The notes below the pieces were generated by a model. That model was not told the origin of the DNA. It searched no databases and worked only from the letters and a program-made list of their open reading frames with translations. A stretch of 25,152 bases of DNA from JBJFGR01 sp051892875 (lineage in GTDB: Bacteria > Pseudomonadota > Gammaproteobacteria > Enterobacterales > Succinivibrionaceae): contig JBJFGR010000009.1 of assembly GCA_051892875.1 (NCBI GenBank), positions 1 to 25,152 of the forward strand, given 5' to 3'. Position numbers and translations under genes: made by a program. Shown piece after piece: positions 1-7,896 of the stretch (its first letter is position 1; each line of letters starts with the position of its first letter).

Positions 1-556
1 TTGTGTCATTCTTATATTCTCTATAAATAAGATCCCATTCATCCATTATAAATATGAATTTTTCATTTAGCTTAAGACTTATATCATATACGGCTTTAGG
101 TAATGACTTAGATGATATTAAAGGATTATTTTCAATAATTTTTGCAAAAGCTTCTTTTTCTTTTAATTCAAGCACTGTTGTATATAATAAATAATCAACA
201 ATATCTTGTATTTTTTCTGATTTTTCAATAAAACTAAAATCAGATTTAATCTTATTCATATCAATATAAATAACATTATATTTATTTAAATGGGTAAGAA
301 ATGAAGGATCTTGAGCTATTTTTAAATTAGCAAATAATTCTTTACTATCACAACCTTTTGAGTAGTATGCTGATAACATTTTGGCAGTTACGGTTTTCCC
401 AAAACGTCTCGGGCGGGTAAAACATATATATTTTTGTGGAGTTTTTACATACTTATTGATTTCAGAAATAAAATCTGTTTTATCTACATATATTATTTCT
501 TTTGATTTTATATATTCTAAAAAATCTTCATTACTAGGATTTAGTATACTACCCAT
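1..556 (-). CDS. Predicted AAA-ATPase (PF09820-like), N-terminal part, cut by the window edge
   Basis: An open frame of 185 codons runs from ATG at 556 off the left edge. The start is chosen because a GGAA-type ribosome site lies about 6 bases upstream; an ATG further upstream lacks one. The protein begins MGSILNPSNEDF and carries a Walker A motif RPRRFGKT at residues 48-55 and a hydrophobic strand ending in an acidic Walker B-like IMDEWD near residues 170-175. This pattern, with a short N-terminal 'YVDKTDFI' segment before the P-loop, is typical of the predicted AAA-ATPase family (PF09820). Full members usually end in a PD-(D/E)XK nuclease-like domain, which would lie outside this window. 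The family is often multicopy in gut anaerobes and its role is unknown. Family call is firm; function is not. Confidence 0.85.
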   Translation of the reverse strand, partial: MGSILNPSNEDFLEYIKSKEIIYVDKTDFISEINKYVKTPQKYICFTRPRRFGKTVTAKMLSAYYSKGCDSKELFANLKIAQDPSFLTHLNKYNVIYIDMNKIKSDFSFIEKSEKIQDIVDYLLYTTVLELKEKEAFAKIIENNPLISSKSLPKAVYDISLKLNEKFIFIMDEWDLIYREYKNDT

Positions 557-1071
557 TATTGTTCCTTTATTTATTAACATTAAATGAATACTTATATTTA
601 CTTATATATCTATACATTGTATTTTAGCATAAAAAATTTTTATAAATGTCTAAAACACTAGCTATATTAGTAAATTCTTAGAAATAAATAAATCTTATCT
701 ATTTGTTAACTTTAAATATTTTTCTTTTATTTTTAAAGACTAAAAGAATATTTGAATAAAATTTATGGTCAATATCTTTTTTATATGTTCACAATAAATC
801 AAAAATATTTTATATTAAAAACAAAACGATCTTTATGTTTGTTTTTAAACACCTATAACCTCCACAAAATATCTCCATATTCCTTCATCACTTTATGTTG
901 AAAATTCCAAAACGAAAATATTCATAGATATGGTATGCAGATGACAAATATTTTATCCTAAAGGTATTTAAATAAGAAGATGTATGTTTGTAAGTTAGAC
1001 ACATAAAAATTATGATTGAACCTATTTTTTCAATATTTTTTTTGATAAAAAACTTTTTTTAACAAATATTT
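557..1071. other. AT-rich intergenic region, no gene recognised
   Basis: This stretch lies between two divergent genes and presumably holds their promoters, but the sequence is so AT-rich that no single promoter stands out. All frames are broken by stops. An A/T-only inverted repeat (arms 817-825 and 838-846, nine pairs) is present but has no GC core, so I do not call it a terminator. I see no decayed gene that I can name here. Confidence 0.5.
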
Positions 1072-1737
1072 ATGGTAAATTATGAATTAACAAAAATAAT
1101 TAAGATTTATATTCATTATAGTATGGTTTTTATTATGATATTTTTTTCTAAAATAGTTATTATTTTTTTTATTATTTATTGTGGAATAAATAATTCTATA
1201 GCTATTAATAACGTTACTTCTAAACTAGATAATGAAACAATAAAAGAATTTGGATTAGATAAACAATTTAACCACGAAGAACCCTCAATACCAGAAGGTT
1301 GTAAACTTATATCTTATACAAAAGATTTAATGGTCTTTTATTATAAATGTGGTAATAAAGATATTCTAAATACATTGATTTTTCCAACTAATAATGTATC
1401 TAAAGAGTCTATTGTCAACCAATTACTAGAAAATCCTTTATGCAAAAAGATAGACATTGATAACCTATATCTTGGGACAAGAGTTGACTGCTTACAAATG
1501 AATGAAACATATACAAATCATATTTTTTTAACTCAAACAGGTCTATTCGAAGTAATTACAACAACAAGTGAATTTTCAAATGAAAAAAAACTAAAAAATT
1601 TGGCTAACTTCAGCTTAATCACGTATTTTTACGGTAAAAAAGTTGTTCGTTCTTATGAAGAAATTAAAAAAATAGAAGATATTTTAAAATCAGCTATTCC
1701 AATAAATGCAATTGAAGATCTTTTTAATGGTGAATAA
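1072..1737 (+). CDS. Hypothetical exported or membrane-anchored protein
   Basis: This is a 221-residue protein I do not recognise. The N-terminus has a strongly hydrophobic segment (about residues 18-37) followed by a polar region, which fits a signal peptide or a single membrane anchor; the rest would then be periplasmic. Four cysteines in the soluble part sit at residues 77, 93, 124 and 140, two pairs each 16 residues apart, which fits two disulfides in an exported protein. No good ribosome site precedes ATG 1072. An in-frame ATG at 1123 would give a more typical signal-peptide start (MVFIMIFF) but also lacks a clear ribosome site. Codon use is as AT-rich as the neighbours. It stands alone, next to an insertion-sequence remnant. 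No function can be given. Confidence 0.6.
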   Translation: MVNYELTKIIKIYIHYSMVFIMIFFSKIVIIFFIIYCGINNSIAINNVTSKLDNETIKEFGLDKQFNHEEPSIPEGCKLISYTKDLMVFYYKCGNKDILNTLIFPTNNVSKESIVNQLLENPLCKKIDIDNLYLGTRVDCLQMNETYTNHIFLTQTGLFEVITTTSEFSNEKKLKNLANFSLITYFYGKKVVRSYEEIKKIEDILKSAIPINAIEDLFNGE

Positions 1738-1795
1738 TAGATTAAGAAATAAAATAATCATAACAAATAACACAATGATCAATTAAAATTATTAT

Positions 1796-2394
1796 GGCTC
1801 TTCGTGTATAGAGAACTAGCACTTATGAGCCTTTATTTATGCTACTTTCATCTAAACACTACCATATTTTGTAAATTTTCTATATTTCTAAAACCATACG
1901 CTTTATGTATAAACAATTTTATTGTTTATTAACTCAACTTTTTACTACTAATTGGTATTCTATCGTATTAAGTATATGTTTTAAATGTCGCTTAATTTTA
2001 TGGGCTAGTTCGTTAAAAACTGAAATTTTGCTATGTGTTGCTAAACAATGATTTTTTTTCAATTCAACTTCTTTCAGTTCTTTTTATTTTAAGAGTATAC
2101 TTAATCTCAATTTTTCTTTTAATAAATACGCCCTAAATAATCAAGAGTTATTTTGGCAATTAGTTCTATATAAAGTTATAGTTTTTTATAGATCCTAATT
2201 AGCGGGCTCTTTCAGTAATAACACCATGTTCAGGGCAATAAATCCTTTTGACTGAAAGTACAACTCCACAAGTATGCCACCATAATCTAAAGTTCTCCAA
2301 CAACTCTTCATTGAACTAATATCATAAATATAGCACTTTCAAGAGCATTTAGGGTAAAATCTCTATGAGTCTTTACTCATATACACGAATACTC
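1796..2394 (-). mobile_element. Decayed, internally deleted ISL3-type insertion sequence (left copy)
   Basis: The 599-base element has one end starting GGCTCTTCGTGTATAG at 1796 and the other, read on the minus strand from 2394, starting GAGTATTCGTGTAT. These match the ends of the copy at 16936-17481. Flanking 8-mers ATTATTAT (1788-1795) and ATTATTAA (2395-2402) agree at 7 of 8 positions, which fits the 8-bp duplication made by ISL3-family elements. The minus strand still shows pieces of the N-terminal zinc-binding part of an ISL3 transposase, including CPEH (2226-2237), but frames are broken by stops and shifts and the catalytic region is missing. Full ISL3-family elements are usually well over 1 kb, so this is a remnant that cannot move by itself. 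Confidence 0.8.
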
Positions 2395-2502
2395 ATTATT
2401 AACGGTAATTTCATCATCTTACAGATAAAATTACTCTCAATTTTGAATCCTGATTTTATTTTTTAAATCTAAGATGGAAACTTTAGTTGGTATCAGTTTT
2501 TG

Positions 2503-3576
2503 TTACTTACTTAAAAATAGTAATGTATGACCAACCCCTACATGATCAATTTGTTGATTTACCTTAAAACCTACTTTTTCCACAATTCTTAAAAACTCAC
2601 GAGCATGGTAAAAACGACTCTTTCCATTTGCTAATGCAGTAAAATATAAAGAATTTGCATCAACAATCATTGAAGCTATATCATTCTTCTGTCTATCCCC
2701 AAAAATTTCATTTATGATTAATGTATCAGTGTCTTTCATTGAACTGTATACGAGTGTTAGAATATCTTTTATTTGATCTTCACTAAAACAATCTAGAAAT
2801 TGACTCATCCACCATAAATCAGCATCATTTGGAAGAGTTACCCCTTTATCTAATATATTAACACCATAAGTATCAATACGATCTGCTAATCCATGTTTAA
2901 CACTATTGTCTTTTGCTAAAACACATTGTTGTGGTAAATCAATAATTGTAACTTTAACATCTTTATTGTATGTTGTAGCTTCTATTGCAAACTTACCTGT
3001 ATTCCCCCCAATATCATTTATATGTTTAAATTGCTTTATAGCAAAAATCTTTTCTAAAGCAGTTGAAAATACATGATCAGAATAAAAATGATCAAAAGCA
3101 AACCAAGATTCCTTTGCATCTTTAGGTAATGAACTTAAAAAAGGATATATGGTATCATGTTCTTTAGTAAATACTTTTAAACCTTCTGGTGTCGTTTTTT
3201 GTAAAGAAGAAGTTAATTCAGCTAAGCCTAAATAACAAACATCATTTGAAAAATCTAAATTAACATTTGTCATTCTATCGTTGGCTAAATAAAAACCAAC
3301 CTTTGATAAAAAATATTTTTCATCTTTTTCTATTAAAATATCTGCAGTAACTGCCATATCCACTAAAATTGATGATGCATATTCTGAAATATTACACTCT
3401 TTTGCTATTTCTTTTTTTGAAAAAGAAGTACCAAAAGGTACTTCTGATAACATTTTAAATATACCAAACCTTTTCATTGAAATAATAGTCTGAAATATAA
3501 ATGGAGCAACAGCATATTCTTGCGCTTTCTTTAATGCATCAACTGCACTGATATCATTATAATTTTTAATTGTCAT
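2503..3576 (-). CDS. SAM-dependent methyltransferase of the aryl polyene cluster
   Basis: This 357-residue protein has the layout of small-molecule O-methyltransferases. An N-terminal winged-helix-like region (residues about 20-100) is followed by a Rossmann methyltransferase domain with the SAM-binding loop DIGGNTGKFA near residue 190, and then 'TIIDLPQQ' as the acidic second strand. The operon suggests it modifies the aryl head of the polyene; methylation at the aryl ring is known in APE pigments. It is the last gene of the operon, and its start overlaps the end of the upstream membrane protein gene by 11 bases, which implies translational coupling. In the APE clusters I know of, the methyltransferase is usually at the other end, so its place here is unusual. 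Substrate is inferred from context only. Confidence 0.85.
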   Translation of the reverse strand: MTIKNYNDISAVDALKKAQEYAVAPFIFQTIISMKRFGIFKMLSEVPFGTSFSKKEIAKECNISEYASSILVDMAVTADILIEKDEKYFLSKVGFYLANDRMTNVNLDFSNDVCYLGLAELTSSLQKTTPEGLKVFTKEHDTIYPFLSSLPKDAKESWFAFDHFYSDHVFSTALEKIFAIKQFKHINDIGGNTGKFAIEATTYNKDVKVTIIDLPQQCVLAKDNSVKHGLADRIDTYGVNILDKGVTLPNDADLWWMSQFLDCFSEDQIKDILTLVYSSMKDTDTLIINEIFGDRQKNDIASMIVDANSLYFTALANGKSRFYHAREFLRIVEKVGFKVNQQIDHVGVGHTLLFLSK

Positions 3577-4150
3577 TTTTTAAATCTCTTTTCTTTAAAG
3601 TTATTCTTACAATATACTCAACTGTAAATATTATCCCTATAAGTATATAAGCTATTATTCCGTTATAAATTGTCCAAATATCTTTACTACAAAACTCTGC
3701 AGTTATATATGAAATTGTTCCATTTATTATAAAAAAAACACACCATACGTAAGTAACAACTTGACAATACTTTTTAAAAAAATTTGTTTGTTGTTCTATT
3801 GGTGTAGTTAATGAAGCAATACTTTCTATAAAAGATTTTCTATTTCCTATTAACGTGTGTCCAAATAATAACAATAAAACAATATTAACAACTAACGGAT
3901 ACATTAATACATAAAAATCTGATTTTTTTAATATATATAAACAGCTTAAACATAAACCTATCACACATAGAGTAAAATTAATTTTCCAAGACTTTTTTCC
4001 ACCTACAAAAAATTTGGTAATTAAAATAGCCATCAACACTATTGGAATAATAAAATCTAGTTTATTATTAAAAGCATAATACACAACAAAAGGATAACCT
4101 ATTGTTGCTAAAACTAATAAAATATTTATAAAAATTTTAAAAGTCTTCAT
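3566..4150 (-). CDS. Multi-pass inner-membrane protein (COG4648-like) of the aryl polyene cluster
   Basis: This 194-residue protein has five or six hydrophobic segments spread over its length. The middle and end resemble the COG4648 family found in APE clusters, with 'MYPLVVN' near residue 83, a 'YCQVVTYVWCVFF' stretch near residues 128-140, then 'NGTISY' and 'YNGIIAYILIG' before the last membrane segment. The family's biochemical role is not established; it is probably ApeG in the Xenorhabdus/E. coli naming. The gene starts 7 bases after the ketosynthase stop and overlaps the methyltransferase start, so it belongs to the same operon. In most APE clusters it lies near the AMP-ligase, so it seems moved here. 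Confidence 0.75.
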   Translation of the reverse strand: MKTFKIFINILLVLATIGYPFVVYYAFNNKLDFIIPIVLMAILITKFFVGGKKSWKINFTLCVIGLCLSCLYILKKSDFYVLMYPLVVNIVLLLLFGHTLIGNRKSFIESIASLTTPIEQQTNFFKKYCQVVTYVWCVFFIINGTISYITAEFCSKDIWTIYNGIIAYILIGIIFTVEYIVRITLKKRDLKNDN

Positions 4151-4157
4151 TTATTTT

Positions 4158-5381
4158 TTATTTATTTACTTTCTTAAATATTAAAGAAGTATTTACACCA
4201 CCAAAAGCAAAATTATTACTCATCACATATTCCGTATCTAAATTTAACCCAGCTCCTAAAATGTAATTTAAATTTCCACAATTTTGATCGACTTCTTCTA
4301 AATTTATATTTGGAGCAAACCAATTATTATGTTGCATAATTATCGTAAAAATTGCTTCTAATGAACCAGCAGCACCCAAAGTATGCCCCATATAGCTTTT
4401 TAACGTTGCTACTGGAGTTTTATTACCAAAAACTCTATATGTTGCTTGACTTTCAGCAATATCACCATTTACAGTACCTGTTCCATGTGCATTTACATAA
4501 CCAATTTGTTCAGGATTCAATGAAGCATTTTTTAATGAATAGATCATACACTTTTCCATATCTTCTGACGAAGGATTAGTTATATGTGTAGCATCACAGT
4601 TAGTCGCAAAACCAACTATTTCAGCATAAATTTTTGCACCTCTGGCAATTGCATGATCGTAATCTTCTAAGACAAGTGTACCAGCACCCTCACCAACAAC
4701 TATCCCATCTCTGTTTTTGTCAAATGGATTAGGAGTTTTTGAAGGTTCATTATTTTTTTGAGTTGTAGCAAACATTGAATCAAAGACACCAACAGCAAAA
4801 GGACTCAACTCCTCAGCCCCACCTGCTATCATTATTTTTTGAGAACCACTTTTTATACATTCATAAGCATAACCAATAGCCTGAGATCCAGAGGTACAAG
4901 CAGTGGATGTTGCTATAATTCTACCTTTTATCCCAAAAAATATTGATAAATTAACAGCAACAGTATGTGGCATCATAGATACATATGTAGTAGCATTCAG
5001 ATATGACACATCTTTATGCATCATAAACATACCTGCTTCATTCATAGCAGAAGCAGAGCCTCCTGAGCTACCATAAGCTATACCAGTGCTACCATTTTTT
5101 AATTCATAGGAACCATTTAAATTAGCTTTATCTAATGCTATTTCTGTAGCTGCAGTAGCTAAAATACCAACTCGTCCCATTGAACGCACTTTTTTTCTGG
5201 GATAATTTGGTAAATCTGCAGTAACCTTTGCCCCTAATTTACAATTCATTGATGTATATTCTTCTAATACATCAATTTTAGATACTGCATTTGAACAACT
5301 TTTTAATTTTCTCATTACCTCATCATCTGAGATACCAAGAGGAGAATAAAAACCATATCCTGTAATAACAACCCTACCCAT
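4158..5381 (-). CDS. apeR: Beta-ketoacyl-ACP synthase II-like, aryl polyene ketosynthase ApeR
   Basis: This 407-residue thiolase-fold condensing enzyme has the full Cys-His-His set. The nucleophile is Cys162 in TSTACTSG, the first His is 299 in NAHGTGT, and the second is 333 in MGHTLGAAG. It should catalyse decarboxylative condensation of malonyl-ACP with an acyl primer in the cytoplasm. It follows the ketoreductase with a TAATG overlap and a strong GGAGG ribosome site. The order ketosynthase, dehydratase, ketoreductase, ketosynthase (ApeO-P-Q-R) matches known APE clusters, which supports the name. ApeR is thought to act in starting the chain, but which step it does here cannot be read from sequence. 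The length is normal for FabF-type enzymes. Confidence 0.88.
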   Translation of the reverse strand: MGRVVITGYGFYSPLGISDDEVMRKLKSCSNAVSKIDVLEEYTSMNCKLGAKVTADLPNYPRKKVRSMGRVGILATAATEIALDKANLNGSYELKNGSTGIAYGSSGGSASAMNEAGMFMMHKDVSYLNATTYVSMMPHTVAVNLSIFFGIKGRIIATSTACTSGSQAIGYAYECIKSGSQKIMIAGGAEELSPFAVGVFDSMFATTQKNNEPSKTPNPFDKNRDGIVVGEGAGTLVLEDYDHAIARGAKIYAEIVGFATNCDATHITNPSSEDMEKCMIYSLKNASLNPEQIGYVNAHGTGTVNGDIAESQATYRVFGNKTPVATLKSYMGHTLGAAGSLEAIFTIIMQHNNWFAPNINLEEVDQNCGNLNYILGAGLNLDTEYVMSNNFAFGGVNTSLIFKKVNK

Positions 5382-6109
5382 TAACTCATTCCTCCGTTGA
5401 TATTAATATTTTCACGAGTTATATAAGACGCCGCATCCGAACATAAGAAATTAACAACAGACGCAACTTCCTCAGGTGTTCCCATTCTTCCTAATGGTAT
5501 ATGTTTCATCGCATGTTCTTTTATTTCATCAGTAATCATACCTGTATCTATCAAACCAGGTGCAACTGTATTAACGGTTATTTTTCTTTTTGCTAATTCT
5601 AAAGATAAGGACTTACAAGCTGCTATAATACCAGCTTTTGAGGCACTGTAATTTGTTTGCCCTCGATTCCCTATAACACCTGATACAGACGTAATTGCTA
5701 TAATTCTACCCCCATCTCTTAAATGTATCATGGGCATTAAGCATGGTTTTACAACATTGTAAAAACCATCTAAATTTGTATGAATTACTCTGTCCCAATC
5801 TTCTGCTTCCATTGCAGGCATAGGTGCGTCTGCAATAACTCCAGCATTTGCAATAATACCCCAAAAAGCCCCATTTTTTTCTATATCTTTATTTATTTCA
5901 CTATTAATAAGTTCTCTATCTGCAATATCCGCAATTATAATAGATACTTTTCTCCCTAAATCAGAAATCTCTTTTGCAACATCAATGATAGCATTTTTAT
6001 TTTTTCTGCAATTTAATGCAATATCAAAACCTGATTTTGCTAAAGATATTGCTATAGCTCTGCCAATGCCAGAACTACTACCTGTTACTAATATTCTTCT
6101 TTCTTTCAT
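5381..6109 (-). CDS. apeQ: 3-ketoacyl-ACP reductase (FabG-like), ApeQ
   Basis: This 242-residue short-chain dehydrogenase has the NADP-binding TGSSSGIG at residues 10-17, NAG at 88-90, Asn112, and the catalytic Ser141, Tyr154 and Lys158 (in NYSASKAG). It ends with ITREN-ININGG, as in FabG. It should reduce the beta-keto group after each elongation, before dehydration. Its stop overlaps the ketosynthase start as TAATG. A 123-base gap separates it from the upstream dehydratase gene, the only sizeable break in the operon. The ribosome site is AAAGAAG, about 8 bases before the ATG. The reductase call is firm, and its APE role follows from the operon. Confidence 0.9.
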   Translation of the reverse strand: MKERRILVTGSSSGIGRAIAISLAKSGFDIALNCRKNKNAIIDVAKEISDLGRKVSIIIADIADRELINSEINKDIEKNGAFWGIIANAGVIADAPMPAMEAEDWDRVIHTNLDGFYNVVKPCLMPMIHLRDGGRIIAITSVSGVIGNRGQTNYSASKAGIIAACKSLSLELAKRKITVNTVAPGLIDTGMITDEIKEHAMKHIPLGRMGTPEEVASVVNFLCSDAASYITRENININGGMS

Positions 6110-6232
6110 AATTTACCGCTTCTTTAAATCTAGTAATTATTATAATAAATATCAATAAACTCAAATTTCTACATCAACACTTAAATTACTAGAGAATTTT
6201 TTATTAACTGATTTTTAAAAATAAATCTACTA
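6110..6232. other. Only sizeable gap inside the aryl polyene operon, with an inverted repeat
   Basis: All other junctions in this operon overlap or are separated by at most a few dozen bases. This gap holds a perfect 10-bp inverted repeat, TCTAGTAATT (6129-6138) and AATTACTAGA (6184-6193), 45 bases apart. On the minus strand a TATAAT (6144-6139) lies 14 bases after TTGAGT (6164-6159), a spacing too short for a good sigma-70 promoter. It could be an internal promoter with an operator, an RNA hairpin, or the scar of a lost gene. Confidence 0.35.
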
Positions 6233-6715
6233 TTAAATCTCACAACCAAACAATTCTTTTACCTTTTCATTATTTGGACTAAATACTGTGATTATTGCTG
6301 AACAAATTTCATTTTTTTGATCATCAGATACTTCTACTTTGACTTGACTAAAACCATCTTCAGATTCGTATATCACATCAATAGTTGTTGTTAACAATGT
6401 ACCTTTTGGTATAACATTTTTAACATTAATCTTAAAAGATCGTGTTGATAGCAACAACCCTATTCTCATTATTTCTTTATTTATATACGCATTATAAGCC
6501 AAACATCCAGATATTGACTGAGCCATAACTTCCATCAAACATAAAACTGGTAAATTTCCATTTTCATCAAGACCAATACAAGCTCTGCCACCAACTAAAA
6601 ATTCCGCTACACCCTTGTTGTTCTCATAAGAGATTACGCCATCAATAAAACGCATCGGTTCTTTTTGAACCAAAATGTCAGCAAAGATTTCCTCATCAAC
6701 TAAATACTTATTCAT
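6233..6715 (-). CDS. apeP: Hot-dog fold 3-hydroxyacyl-ACP dehydratase partner, ApeP
   Basis: The start is set at ATG 6715 (MNKYLVDEE); an in-frame TTG upstream at 6727 has no support. The 160-residue protein resembles the COG4706-type dehydratases of APE clusters. It has 'EPMRFIDGVI' near residues 19-28 and 'LMEVMAQSISG' with Glu62 at the position of the catalytic acid in FabZ/FabA helices. I see no histidine at the usual catalytic position before that helix. ApeP is known to pair with ApeI, and here ApeI keeps the His while lacking the acid, so the two may form one shared active site. The gene overlaps the end of apeO by 8 bases. Confidence 0.8.
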   Translation of the reverse strand: MNKYLVDEEIFADILVQKEPMRFIDGVISYENNKGVAEFLVGGRACIGLDENGNLPVLCLMEVMAQSISGCLAYNAYINKEIMRIGLLLSTRSFKINVKNVIPKGTLLTTTIDVIYESEDGFSQVKVEVSDDQKNEICSAIITVFSPNNEKVKELFGCEI

Positions 6716-7883
6716 ATTCTTTACCAAAAATCAAAGAAATATTATTACCACCAAAAGCAAAATTATTAGACATTATCACTTTCTTTTGCAGTTTTACACA
6801 TGGTGATATTAAGATATTAATATCTGTCATTGTAGGATCTAAATCCTTTTCTTCATAATCATGATATGGAAGTGATATATCATTGTTTAACAATAACCAG
6901 GAAATATAAGCCTCAACAATCCCTGCTGCGCCTAAGGTATGCCCTGTAATATGTTTTGTAGAAGATACAGGAACTGTTTTCCCAAAAACTTCTTTAATAA
7001 TATAATATTCCATACTATCATTAAGCTTAGTCCCTGTACCATGCATGTTTACATATCCCACATCTTTCGGCTCCAGCTTAGCCATTTCTAAAGCTTGTCT
7101 TACAGCTACTATACCTTGTTTTCCAAAAGGTTCTGGTGCTGAAATATGATAACCGTCTGTTGTCATTCCATAACCTAATAATTTTATTGCTTTTGATTTA
7201 CATGAATTTATTGGTTCTTTTGTTAAAATTGTTAAACCACATCCTTCAGAAATGTTAATACCACATCTATCTTTATGAAATGGTAAACAATGATCTATAG
7301 ATAAGGCACTTAATGCAAAAAAACCACTTACAGTAACCCTGCTTAAAGAATCTGATCCCCCAACAATTACAGCATCACAAACACCTGCTTCTATCAGTTG
7401 ACTTCCACTTACTATTGCTTTCGCACTTGAGGAACACGCTGTTGCAACTGTATAACAAGGTCCTTCTATGCTATATAAATTTTTTATATATTCTGAAACA
7501 TTTCCAATTTCACATATTCTATTATCATAAAATAATTTTGCATCACCATCATGATAATGTTGAATAATCGAGCTTTCTACATCAGTTATCGCAGAAGTTG
7601 ATGTTCCAACAACCACACCAATTCTTTTTTTATCAAATTTTGTAAAAACTTCTTGTAATTCTTTTTCTAAATTATCTAAACAATATCTAATCATTTGGTT
7701 ATTTCTACAGTCAGACTGAGGTAAATCAAATGGCAAGAATCCTAAAAAAGCACGCTGATCATGGGGTAAATAACCACCTAAATAATCCATATATGGAGAT
7801 TCTTGACTTGACAACATACCCAAAGCCATAGCATCATTATTACCAAGAGGAGAAATACAAGCAAAGTTATTTAAATAAACCAT
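6708..7883 (-). CDS. apeO: Beta-ketoacyl synthase, aryl polyene ketosynthase ApeO
   Basis: This 391-residue condensing enzyme has Cys150 in TACSSS, His281 in NMHGTGT and His315 in HITGHTLGAAG, so the catalytic triad is complete. In APE systems ApeO is the elongating ketosynthase and works as a heterocomplex with the chain-length factor ApeC. A Cys-less ApeC-like protein is encoded at the head of this operon. The name rests on its place directly before the dehydratase, ketoreductase and second ketosynthase. It starts 13 bases after the exporter gene and overlaps apeP. It is shorter and more divergent than FabF at the N-terminus. The enzyme class is firm; the O versus R assignment rests on gene order. 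Confidence 0.85.
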   Translation of the reverse strand: MVYLNNFACISPLGNNDAMALGMLSSQESPYMDYLGGYLPHDQRAFLGFLPFDLPQSDCRNNQMIRYCLDNLEKELQEVFTKFDKKRIGVVVGTSTSAITDVESSIIQHYHDGDAKLFYDNRICEIGNVSEYIKNLYSIEGPCYTVATACSSSAKAIVSGSQLIEAGVCDAVIVGGSDSLSRVTVSGFFALSALSIDHCLPFHKDRCGINISEGCGLTILTKEPINSCKSKAIKLLGYGMTTDGYHISAPEPFGKQGIVAVRQALEMAKLEPKDVGYVNMHGTGTKLNDSMEYYIIKEVFGKTVPVSSTKHITGHTLGAAGIVEAYISWLLLNNDISLPYHDYEEKDLDPTMTDINILISPCVKLQKKVIMSNNFAFGGNNISLIFGKEYE

Positions 7884-7896
7884 AAAAAATCTCTAT

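Noticed and set aside
381..587. Plus-strand open frame of 68 codons
   Set aside because: It lies antisense to the well-supported AAA-ATPase frame with Walker motifs.
817..846. Hairpin as a terminator
   Set aside because: Nearly all A/T pairs with one G-C pair and no gene leading into it; expected by chance in this AT-rich stretch.
2405..2434. Terminator of the APE operon
   Set aside because: A 7-bp A/T-rich stem (2405-2411 with 2428-2434) is present but is interrupted and lacks a T-run, so I do not call it.
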